Part shown: in pieces, positions 1-5,743 of the stretch
How positions within the stretch are numbered: position 1 is the stretch's first letter
How the letters are laid out: the number at the start of each line of letters is the position of its first letter
NCBI GenBank assembly: GCA_035630195.1
Contig: DASQLD010000156.1
Location: forward strand, 1-5,743
Reading direction: 5' to 3'
Length of the DNA: 5,743 nt
DNA from: DASQDN01 sp035630195
Lineage (GTDB): Bacteria; Acidobacteriota; Terriglobia; Bryobacterales; Bryobacteraceae
Translations under genes and position numbers: made by a program
Notes under the pieces: generated by a model
Told to the model about the DNA's origin: nothing
Databases searched by the model: none
What the model saw: the letters and a program-made list of their open reading frames with translations, nothing else

Positions 1-788
1 TTCAGGTCGCGCTCCTAATCGTAGGCGGATATCTGGGATTATCCTTGGGAGCCACCCGAGCCCTTTCGTGGAATATCGCGTTCGCCGGCGCCCCAGCGAC
101 AGTCTCCCAAGCCGTTAAGTCTACCTTTCATATCCTCGACACCAGCGTCATCATCGACGGCAGAATTGCCGATATCGCCGAAACAGGTTTCATTGACGGA
201 GGATTAGCAATTCCGCAATTCGTACTGCGAGAATTACAACTCGTCGCGGATTCGGCAGATTCCCTCAAACGGAACCGCGGCCGGAGAGGCTTGGATGTCC
301 TTCAGCGTCTCCAGAAGATGCCGCAGATTGATGTCAAGATTCTGGAAGAAGATTTCCCCCATGTCCGCGAAGTTGACATGAAGCTGGTCGAACTAGGCAA
401 AGTACACAAGTGCAAAGTGATGACCAACGATTTCAATCTGAATAAGGTTGCACAACTCCACGGCGTCACGGTTCTGAATATCAATGAACTCGCTAACGCC
501 CTGAAGCCAATCGTGCTTCCTGGGGAAATCATGCGCGTCTTCGTTCTCAAAGAGGGCAAGGAATACAACCAGGGAGTCGCGTATCTCGATGACGGCACCA
601 TGGTCGTCGTGGATAACGCCCGCCGGTTGATCTCGAAGACGATCGATATCTCCGTGACCAGCGTCCTCCAGACCACCGCCGGCAAAATGATCTTCGGCCG
701 CTTTGATGATCGACTCCACACCGTCTACGAGAAGCCGCACAGCGACGAACGCAAACGCGAAACCAGCGTCGTTGCTCCACAGCCGTAA
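1..788 (+). CDS. PIN-TRAM domain membrane protein, YacL-like (5' partial)
   Basis: The 3' part of a YacL-type protein: a membrane anchor followed by a PIN nuclease-like domain and a TRAM RNA-binding domain. The reading frame is open to the left edge (first full codon at base 3), so the gene starts upstream. Numbering from that codon (261 residues visible), residues 2-16 are hydrophobic and glycine-rich and look like the end of the last membrane segment. The PIN domain spans about 42-160, with candidate metal-binding acids D46 (in LDTSVIIDGR), E77 (FVLRELQ) and D143 (MTNDF). The TRAM domain spans about 172-234 (LPGEIMRVFV to FGRF), and a charged tail follows. A PIN fold suggests Mg/Mn-dependent RNA cleavage and TRAM suggests RNA binding at the inner membrane face; the substrate is unknown. 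In Firmicutes yacL also precedes ispD-ispF, which supports the assignment. ispD follows after 38 bases with no visible terminator. Confidence 0.9.
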   Translation, partial: QVALLIVGGYLGLSLGATRALSWNIAFAGAPATVSQAVKSTFHILDTSVIIDGRIADIAETGFIDGGLAIPQFVLRELQLVADSADSLKRNRGRRGLDVLQRLQKMPQIDVKILEEDFPHVREVDMKLVELGKVHKCKVMTNDFNLNKVAQLHGVTVLNINELANALKPIVLPGEIMRVFVLKEGKEYNQGVAYLDDGTMVVVDNARRLISKTIDISVTSVLQTTAGKMIFGRFDDRLHTVYEKPHSDERKRETSVVAPQP

Positions 789-814
789 GACCGTTCTGTT
801 CCTTGCGCTAGACT

Positions 815-818
815 GGAG
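815..818 (+). promoter_or_regulatory. Ribosome binding site of ispD
   Basis: GGAG lies 8 bases before the ATG at 827, within the only non-coding gap on the plus strand (789-826). It fixes the ispD start. I see no convincing -35/-10 pair or terminator hairpin in this 38-base gap, so ispD is probably transcribed together with the PIN-TRAM gene. Confidence 0.75.
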
Positions 819-826
819 TTCCGGTC

Positions 827-1552
827 ATGAAAGTTTCTGTCATTCTTCCTGCCGCCGGACTCGGCACGCGCATGGGTCGTTCGCAGCCCGAAAAGGCAGG
901 CACCAGCCGCAAACAGTTCATGCTTCTGGACAGCCTTCCGATCCTCGTCCACACCGTACGGAAGTTTGTCGCGAGTCCCTTGGTCACGGAAATTGTCGTT
1001 GCCATTCGCCCCGAAGATTTACAATGGGCGGCCGACGCGCTCAAGTCGGAATCGCAACAGAAAACCGTCCGCTTGGTGGAGGGCGGCGAATCGCGGCAGC
1101 AATCGGTAGAGAATGCGCTCGCAACCATCTCGGAAGATACAGACCTTGTCGCCGTGCACGATGCCGTCAGGCCTTTTGTCGATTCGGCCACCATCGAACG
1201 CGTTATCGTCGAAGCCCACAACACGGGCGCCGCGATCGTTGGAATAGTCCCCGTTGATACGGTGAAGCTCGTTCATCTCAACAAAATTCGACAAACACTA
1301 ACCCGGGAACGACTCATTCTTACGCAGACCCCACAAGTCTTCCGCTACAACCTCCTGCGCGATGCCTTTCAAAAGGCGCGAGAAGATGGGTTCACCGGCA
1401 CCGATGAATCGAGCCTGGTCGAACGACTCGAGCAGGTAGAAGTAAGCGTGGTAGCCGGTAGCGACCGCAACATTAAAATTACGCGACCCACAGACATGGA
1501 ATTGGCGCGCTTGTTTCACACACTGGAGATCGCCGAACGTAAGGCTTCCTAA
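827..1552 (+). CDS. ispD: 2-C-methyl-D-erythritol 4-phosphate cytidylyltransferase (IspD)
   Basis: Cytosolic enzyme that joins CTP and MEP to give CDP-methylerythritol plus pyrophosphate, the third step of the MEP pathway. The 241-residue length is normal for the family. Visible motifs are the N-terminal nucleotide loop LPAAGLGTRMG (7-17) with R15, RKQF with K29, HDAVRPFV (111-118) with D112, R160 before TPQVF (168-172), TDESSLVE (192-199) and NIKITRP (215-221) with K217. R15, K29, D112, R160 and K217 match the CTP- and MEP-binding residues known from E. coli IspD. The loop between R15 and K29 is about 7 residues longer than in E. coli. The ATG has a GGAG at good spacing. ispF starts on the next base after the stop; in some bacteria the two are fused, but here they are separate. 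Confidence 0.97.
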   Translation: MKVSVILPAAGLGTRMGRSQPEKAGTSRKQFMLLDSLPILVHTVRKFVASPLVTEIVVAIRPEDLQWAADALKSESQQKTVRLVEGGESRQQSVENALATISEDTDLVAVHDAVRPFVDSATIERVIVEAHNTGAAIVGIVPVDTVKLVHLNKIRQTLTRERLILTQTPQVFRYNLLRDAFQKAREDGFTGTDESSLVERLEQVEVSVVAGSDRNIKITRPTDMELARLFHTLEIAERKAS

Positions 1553-2065
1553 GTGGAGTTCCGTACTGGTCTCGGTTGGGACAATCATCGAATTGCGCCG
1601 GGACGAGCCTTGATTCTCGGCGGGGTGCCAATCGAAGCTGAGTTTGGACTCGAAGGCCATTCCGACGCAGATGTTCTATCGCACGCAATCACCGATGCAA
1701 TCCTCGGAGCGGCTGCGCTTGGCGATATCGGCATGCATTTTCCCGACACCGATGCTCGATGGAAAGGCGCCGACAGCCTGCAGTTTCTGAAACACGCATG
1801 TGAACTGGCGCGCGCCAAGGGCTACAACATCGCGAACATCGATTCCACAGTGATCCTCGAACGTCCTAAGCTCAAAGATTATCGAGACAGCATCCGTGAA
1901 CGTCTCGCGCAGACCACCGGTATCGCTACAGATCAGCTCTCCGTGAAGTTCAAGACCTGTGAAAAGGTCGGACCCGTCGGGGAAGGACGCTCCGCAGAAG
2001 CCCAGGCCATCGTTACGCTAGTTCGTGACACGTGGGTCGGCCCCAACAACATAGCTCCAGGATGA
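1553..2065 (+). CDS. ispF: 2-C-methyl-D-erythritol 2,4-cyclodiphosphate synthase (IspF)
   Basis: Cyclises CDP-methylerythritol 2-phosphate to MEcPP with release of CMP, the fifth MEP-pathway step; the family forms a cytosolic homotrimer with active sites between subunits. The metal ligands are visible as D10 and H12 (GLGWDNHR) and H44 (GHSDADVLSHAITDA, 35-49), followed by GDIGMHFPDTD (57-67). The C-terminal CTP/phosphate motif reads KTCEKVG (134-140) with T135, E137 and K138 kept. The GTG start directly abuts the ispD stop, and an AAGG at 1541-1544 gives an 8-base spacing, so translation is probably coupled. At 170 residues it is about 10 longer than usual, through a C-terminal extension (VGPNNIAPG). 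That extension lies where the downstream P450 start region has been accommodated. Confidence 0.97.
   Translation: MEFRTGLGWDNHRIAPGRALILGGVPIEAEFGLEGHSDADVLSHAITDAILGAAALGDIGMHFPDTDARWKGADSLQFLKHACELARAKGYNIANIDSTVILERPKLKDYRDSIRERLAQTTGIATDQLSVKFKTCEKVGPVGEGRSAEAQAIVTLVRDTWVGPNNIAPG
2059..2062 (+). promoter_or_regulatory. Possible ribosome binding site for the P450, inside the ispF end
   Basis: AGGA sits immediately at the ATG of 2062 but 8 bases before a second in-frame ATG at 2071. By spacing it fits the 2071 start, whereas the ATGA overlap with the ispF stop favours re-initiation at 2062. The two choices differ by only three residues and do not affect any domain. Confidence 0.45.
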
Positions 2066-3405
2066 ATGCTATGCCTCTTGGTCGGCCGCCTGGACCTCCG
2101 GGACGTCCCATCGTCGGCTCATATCCCGAATTCCGCCGGCAGCCGGCGGAATTCCTTCTGAAGCTGGCGCGCGACTATGGCGACATCGTCTATTTCAAGC
2201 TCGGCGGCCTTCACATGTATCTGTTGAACCGCCCGGATTTCGTCCAGGACGTACTCGTAACGAACTCTCGCAATTACACGAAGAGCCGGATTCTCCAGCG
2301 CGCAAAGGTACTCCTCGGCGAAGGACTGCTTACGAGCGAGGGCGATCATCATCTCCGTCAACGGCGACTCGTGCAACCTGCGTTCTATCGCGATCGTCTC
2401 GTGTCCTACGCCTCTACAATGGTTTCATGCGCAAGCGCCGGAGCCGACCGCTGGAAGCCGGGCGAAACAAGAGACGTGGCCGCGGAAATGATGCGGATCA
2501 CCCTGGCCGTCGTCGGTCAGACGCTCTTCAGCAAAGACGTCGAAAATGAAGCCAGCGACATAGGTCAGGCTTTAACGGATGTGCTCGGCACGTTCGGCGT
2601 GATGACGTTACCGTATTCCAGCCTCATTCAACACCTGCCCCTGCCCAAACTCCGTAAGGCTAAACGAGCACAGGCCTTCCTCGACCGGACCATCTACAGG
2701 ATGATCGCCGACCGTCGAGCCTCTAAGGTGGACAATGGAGATCTTCTATCCATGTTGCTCCTGGCCGTTGACGACGAAGGGTCAGGCGGAATGTCGGACA
2801 AGCAGGTGCGCGACGAAGCCTTGACACTATTTCTCGCGGGACATGAAACCACCGCGACTGCGCTCACGTGGACCTGGTATCTTCTTTCGCAATCGCCCGA
2901 AGTGGAGGAGAGGATGCGAACGGAGATACGCGAAGTGCTCGGTGAAAGACCAGCAACTTACGAAGACCTCCCTAACCTCCGTTATACCGAGATGATTCTA
3001 GCCGAGTCCCTGCGTCTGTATCCTCCGGCCTGGGCCGTCGGCCGCATGGTGCGGCGCGACACGCGCATCTACAACTACGCGGTGCCGAAAGATGCTATCT
3101 GCCTAATGAGTCCATACGTCATGCACCGCAATCCTCGTTACTATCCCGATCCCGAGAAGTTCGTCCCTGAACGCTTCACCGCAGAAGCCAAAGAAGACCG
3201 CCCAAAGTTCGCCTACTTTCCTTTCGGCGGAGGACCCAGAGTCTGCATTGGCGAGCGATTCGCCTGGATGGAAGGTGTCCTTGTGCTTGCGACCATTGCG
3301 CAACGTTGGCGCTTCAGTCTAGTACCCGACCAAAGGATCGAGACGCTCCCGCAAATAACACTCCGCACGCGCCACGGTGTGAAGATGATCGTCCAATCAG
3401 CCTGA
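2062..3405 (+). CDS. Cytochrome P450 monooxygenase
   Basis: A complete haem-thiolate monooxygenase of 447 residues. It starts with a proline-rich hinge (RPPGPPGRPIVG, 8-19) and has no membrane anchor, so it is probably soluble. Hallmarks in order: I-helix AGHETT (259-264) with the E262-T263 acid-alcohol pair for oxygen activation; K-helix ESLR (315-318); PERF (369-372); and the haem loop FGGGPRVCIG (388-397) with axial Cys395. The proline hinge, PERF and the haem loop resemble CYP4/CYP102-like bacterial P450s that act on fatty acids or terpenoids, but the substrate cannot be read from sequence. No ferredoxin or reductase partner is in the window. The ATG overlaps the ispF stop (ATGA). A GTG at 2032 in the same frame would add ten residues inside ispF and is less likely; ATG 2071 is also possible. 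Co-transcription with ispD-ispF suggests an isoprenoid substrate, as inference only. Confidence 0.96.
   Translation: MNAMPLGRPPGPPGRPIVGSYPEFRRQPAEFLLKLARDYGDIVYFKLGGLHMYLLNRPDFVQDVLVTNSRNYTKSRILQRAKVLLGEGLLTSEGDHHLRQRRLVQPAFYRDRLVSYASTMVSCASAGADRWKPGETRDVAAEMMRITLAVVGQTLFSKDVENEASDIGQALTDVLGTFGVMTLPYSSLIQHLPLPKLRKAKRAQAFLDRTIYRMIADRRASKVDNGDLLSMLLLAVDDEGSGGMSDKQVRDEALTLFLAGHETTATALTWTWYLLSQSPEVEERMRTEIREVLGERPATYEDLPNLRYTEMILAESLRLYPPAWAVGRMVRRDTRIYNYAVPKDAICLMSPYVMHRNPRYYPDPEKFVPERFTAEAKEDRPKFAYFPFGGGPRVCIGERFAWMEGVLVLATIAQRWRFSLVPDQRIETLPQITLRTRHGVKMIVQSA
2128..2154. repeat. Perfect 13-bp inverted repeat with 1-base centre, inside the P450 gene
   Basis: The left arm GAATTCCGCCGGC (2128-2140) and right arm GCCGGCGGAATTC (2142-2154) are exact reverse complements around A2141. 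The flanking bases (C2127, C2155) do not pair. In RNA it could fold into a 12-bp GC-rich stem with a three-base loop. No T-run follows, so it is not a standard intrinsic terminator. It encodes EFRRQPAEF, which fits the usual N-terminal region of related P450s, so the protein is not disrupted. Function unknown: operator, mRNA structure or coincidence. Confidence 0.85.
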
Positions 3406-3407
3406 TC

Positions 3408-4112
3408 TTACTGCGGTGATGGGGTCTCTGCAGGAGGTCTTTGCTTGAGTCCATCACTTTGCTGCGGCCTGACCGCGAAGCCTTTCTTCGATCGCATATT
3501 GTCGATCTGTTGCGTTATGGCGAGCGCCACTCCTTGAATACTACCTGTACCGTCCACACGCACGGTATTCTCTGTCCCGTATCGCTTCTCCGCGAGCGTC
3601 CCTAAATCCCGATACTCGCTTAGACGTCGATCGATATTCTCAGGCGTATCGTCCGCCCTCTTCCTCGACTTCAGCCGCTCACGCAGCACGCTATCCGGCG
3701 CTTCCAGGATGACGATAATCGGTTTTGGAAAGCCCTGCTCTGCCAGAAAGACGTCGAGGGCGTTCGCTTGTTTCGCATTCGTAGGATAGCCGTCGAGGAT
3801 AAAGCCCTGCCCGGCGTCCTTGCGTAAAAGCCGTGTCTTCATCGCTTCATTTGCAGCATCGTCACCCACTAATTCGCCGGAGGCCATATGACCTTTCAGT
3901 CCTTGGGCCACAGGCGTGTTCTTGCCGATACTCTCTTTCAGCACAGTCGCCATCGAGATGGCAGGCACTTTGTAGCTCTTGCTGAGAACCTTCGCTTGAA
4001 CCGACTTTCCACTTCCTGGCGGTCCAATCAGAATGAGGACGCGACTCTGATGCAACTGAGCAGCGCCAGTGGCGGCCGCCATCATGAGGACGAATGTGCA
4101 ACGGCTGAACAT
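3408..4112 (-). CDS. Adenylate-kinase-like NMP kinase with apparent signal peptide
   Basis: A 234-residue P-loop protein of the adenylate kinase family, which moves phosphate from ATP to a nucleoside monophosphate. P-loop GPPGSGKS is at 30-37, GELVGDD at 79-85, GFILDGYPT at 103-111, and the arginine-rich lid RADDTPENIDRRLSEY at 152-167. Residues 1-18 (MFSRCTFVLMMAAATGAA) look like a short signal peptide, with cleavage near the alanines before Gln19; ordinary adenylate kinases begin directly at the beta strand. Two AMP-binding positions differ: the usual Arg of ISTGDLLR is K59, and the Arg of DGFPR is T111. The lid is about four residues shorter than in short-type enzymes and has no zinc cysteines. 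The tail (208-234) is proline- and glutamine-rich. The ATG overlaps the kinase stop as TAATG, with only a weak GAG upstream. A TTG at 4055 could give a leaderless cytosolic form, but it lacks a ribosome site. Activity and substrate are uncertain. Confidence 0.85.
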   Translation of the reverse strand: MFSRCTFVLMMAAATGAAQLHQSRVLILIGPPGSGKSVQAKVLSKSYKVPAISMATVLKESIGKNTPVAQGLKGHMASGELVGDDAANEAMKTRLLRKDAGQGFILDGYPTNAKQANALDVFLAEQGFPKPIIVILEAPDSVLRERLKSRKRADDTPENIDRRLSEYRDLGTLAEKRYGTENTVRVDGTGSIQGVALAITQQIDNMRSKKGFAVRPQQSDGLKQRPPAETPSPQ

Positions 4113-5500
4113 TATTTTTTACTCAATGGCAATCGTACCTGAAAACAGGTCCGGCCGGGGCGCGATTCGAATCGAATATCGCCATGATGCTTGCGGATGA
4201 TTCGGAATACCATATCCAATCCGAGACCTGTGCCTTCATTCTGATCCTTCGTTGTGAAGAACGGCTCAAAGATGCGATCTTGAATCGCCGTGGGTATTCC
4301 CGGTCCGGTATCGAGGATCTCGACCAGCACGTTCTCCGATTGCGCCGCGGTTCGGATCATTAGCATCTTTTCGCCTGGTGCCCCCTGCATTGCGTCAATG
4401 GCGTTGTCGATCAAGTTGGTCCATATTTGATTCAGCTCGCCTCCGTGCGCGCATATAAGCGGCAGCGCCGGATCGTATTGGCGTTCGACACGAATCTCAC
4501 CGCGCAGACGGTGCTTCAAGATCGTCAGAGTATTCTCGATACCGGCATGAATGTCGATCTCACGCTCCGGCGACGTATCCATCCATGAATACTCTTTGAT
4601 TGCGCGAACCAGTTCGGAGATTCGGTTCGTGCTCTCCTGAACCTCTTCCGACAATTTGTACAAGCTTAATATCGACGCTAGTCTGGTCAGCACAGGATTG
4701 ATCGCTTGCGATCCGACTGCTACCGTCAGTTCCTTCAGTTGCTTGACATCCAATCCTGCGTCGACCAGTTCGGATGTCAGATCCCACGGATTGGTTACAC
4801 CTGCGATTGTTAGCGCTTCGCCAAGCTGCTCTTCGCGATCGCTGCGTGTCACTGCGTCGAGCGCTGTGCAAGCGGCCGCCCTCCGGATCGCCAGATCCTC
4901 CAATGCCGTGATCTTTTTCCAGACATCTGCACCAAGCGCAATGCTGTTCAAGCTAACCTCACTGGCGCGGTGTTGATCTAGGAGCCGGCGGATACTGATG
5001 GACGCATTGCGCGCAGCGGCTGCCGGATTGTTCAGTTCATGCGCGAGTCCGGCCGATATCTTACCCAGGGCTGCAAGCTTCTCCTGTTGGATGTCGCTCT
5101 TGGTTACGTCGCGAATGCGGTCAGCCATCACGCCAACCAGCCGACTCCCGAGTTGCGGTATTACCGACAGCATTTCGTCGAAGTGCTTTCGATGGAGTCT
5201 TGCGATCCGCGTTGGAACGGCGGCGGTTACCGTGCGCGACATTACCGTCATTCTAGATTGGGGCAGCAATCCCGTTATTGTGCCTGCCGCGGCGATGTAC
5301 GTCGAGACGTTCGGACTCCGCGCCTGGATCTCGCCTTCGAGAACGACGATAAGATAGTCCGCCGAATCGCCTTGTTTCGAGAGAACGTCACCCGTTTCGT
5401 AACTCAGGTCTTCGACATGCTCGACTAGCCAACGTAGTTGGCTCTCACTCAGATCGTTGAGCAGCGGCACGCCATGGAGCGCGTCTCTCAGGGTCGTCAT
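4112..5500 (-). CDS. Sensor histidine kinase with N-terminal cNMP-binding-like domain
   Basis: A 462-residue soluble kinase with no membrane segments. Residues about 10-125 form a CAP-type beta-roll (YETGDVLSKQGDSADYLIVVLEGEI, split here as 35-44 and 45-58), but the phosphate cassette reads GTITGLLPQSRM (73-84) in place of the usual FGE...RxA, so the ligand may not be cAMP. The phospho-acceptor is H154 in AGLAHELNNPA (150-160). About 105 residues of helical sequence separate it from the second dimerisation helix (about 283-308). The ATPase domain shows the N-box (N362, N366), G1 DTGPGIP (397-403), F-box FEPFFTTK (411-418) and G2 GTGLGL (423-428). The start at 5500 is chosen because the cNMP domain begins there and its ATG overlaps the oxidoreductase stop (ATGA); the frame stays open to 5656, but that extra part overlaps the upstream gene and has no domain character. 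No response regulator is in the window. Confidence 0.93.
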   Translation of the reverse strand: MTTLRDALHGVPLLNDLSESQLRWLVEHVEDLSYETGDVLSKQGDSADYLIVVLEGEIQARSPNVSTYIAAAGTITGLLPQSRMTVMSRTVTAAVPTRIARLHRKHFDEMLSVIPQLGSRLVGVMADRIRDVTKSDIQQEKLAALGKISAGLAHELNNPAAAARNASISIRRLLDQHRASEVSLNSIALGADVWKKITALEDLAIRRAAACTALDAVTRSDREEQLGEALTIAGVTNPWDLTSELVDAGLDVKQLKELTVAVGSQAINPVLTRLASILSLYKLSEEVQESTNRISELVRAIKEYSWMDTSPEREIDIHAGIENTLTILKHRLRGEIRVERQYDPALPLICAHGGELNQIWTNLIDNAIDAMQGAPGEKMLMIRTAAQSENVLVEILDTGPGIPTAIQDRIFEPFFTTKDQNEGTGLGLDMVFRIIRKHHGDIRFESRPGRTCFQVRLPLSKK

Positions 5501-5743
5501 AGCGTGCTCAAGTGTTGATGGACGAACTGTACGGCTATGGCGCCCTCCCCGACGGAAGATGCCACACGCTTGACGGAACCGTGCCGCACATCTCCAATCG
5601 CAAACACACCAGGAACGTTGGTCTCCAGTAAGTATGGGTCGCGATCGAGATTCCAATTCTTCGCGCGGTCGCCCGTTACCAGGAAACCTCGCGGGTCACG
5701 CTCCAAAACACCTTCGAGCCAATCTGTTTTAGGCTGCGCTCCG
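5497..5743 (-). CDS. FAD-dependent thioredoxin-reductase-like oxidoreductase, C-terminus (5' partial)
   Basis: Only the last 81 residues are visible; the gene runs off the right edge. Numbering from the first full codon at 5742, GAQPKTDWL (1-9) is the end of the NAD(P)H-domain return strand. ETNVPGVFAIGDVRHGSVKR (40-59) is the second FAD-binding motif of the pyridine nucleotide-disulfide oxidoreductase family, with D51 expected to contact the flavin. VASSVGEGAIAVQFVHQHL (60-78) is the closing helix. The GDVRHGSVKRVASxVGEG signature fits the thioredoxin-reductase-like proteins that are often fused to a response-regulator or cNMP domain, rather than classic TrxB. The redox-active CxxC region and any N-terminal fusion lie outside the window, so true thioredoxin reductase activity cannot be judged. 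Its TGA overlaps the histidine kinase ATG, indicating translational coupling and a shared job. Confidence 0.9.
   Translation of the reverse strand, partial: GAQPKTDWLEGVLERDPRGFLVTGDRAKNWNLDRDPYLLETNVPGVFAIGDVRHGSVKRVASSVGEGAIAVQFVHQHLSTL

Noticed and set aside
45..788. PIN-TRAM gene starting at the TTG at 45
   Set aside because: The frame is open to the left edge and the residues before 45 continue a hydrophobic membrane segment, so 45 is internal and the gene is partial.
703..1257. 184-residue plus-strand open frame
   Set aside because: It is an Arg/His-rich shadow lying across the end of the PIN-TRAM gene and ispD, with no recognisable domain.
2032..2061. GTG start at 2032 for the P450
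   Set aside because: It adds ten residues with no P450 character, lies wholly inside ispF and has no ribosome site; the ATG at 2062 makes an ATGA overlap.
2100..2109. Short palindrome GGGACGTCCC in the P450 start region
   Set aside because: Ten-base palindromes are expected several times by chance in a window this long.
3420..3445. Possible terminator hairpin around CTGCAG at the end of the kinase-like gene
   Set aside because: Only a six-base core pairs and there is no T-run on either strand.
4998..5428. Plus-strand open frames opposite the histidine kinase (also 4656-4976)
   Set aside because: They are antisense shadows of a well-supported kinase gene with no domain or ribosome site.
5501..5656. 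52-residue N-terminal extension of the histidine kinase
   Set aside because: It is Arg/Cys-rich, overlaps the conserved FAD-motif coding region of the oxidoreductase in another frame, and the cNMP domain begins just after the ATG at 5500.

Overview
The window is a gene-dense bacterial chromosome segment with moderately high GC by eye. It holds two convergent gene groups whose stop codons are only 2 bases apart. No stretch longer than 38 bases is non-coding. There are no RNA genes, insertion sequences, CRISPR arrays or origins that I can see. The protein styles suggest an environmental, probably acidobacterial (Solibacter-like) genome: a YacL-type PIN-TRAM protein ahead of ispD-ispF, an IspD with a long nucleotide-loop insertion, and a thioredoxin-reductase-like protein paired with a cNMP-domain histidine kinase. 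This assignment is inference from family memory, not from a search.

Left half, plus strand (1-3405): the 3' part of a membrane-anchored PIN-TRAM protein, then ispD, ispF and a full-length cytochrome P450. IspD and IspF are steps 3 and 5 of the MEP (non-mevalonate) isoprenoid pathway. ispF begins on the base after the ispD stop, and the P450 ATG overlaps the ispF stop as ATGA, so ispD, ispF and the P450 are very probably one transcript with coupled translation. This places an oxygenase inside an isoprenoid-precursor operon. A perfect 13-bp inverted repeat with a one-base centre lies in the P450 coding region, 66 bases after its likely start.

Right half, minus strand (5743 down to 3408): the C-terminus of an FAD-dependent thioredoxin-reductase-like oxidoreductase, then a histidine kinase with an N-terminal cyclic-nucleotide-binding-like domain, then a divergent adenylate-kinase-like protein with an apparent signal peptide. 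The junctions are ATGA and TAATG overlaps, so this is also a tightly coupled operon. Its promoter and the rest of the oxidoreductase lie beyond the right edge. The likely theme is redox or nucleotide sensing, with the exported-looking NMP-kinase homologue as the most puzzling member.
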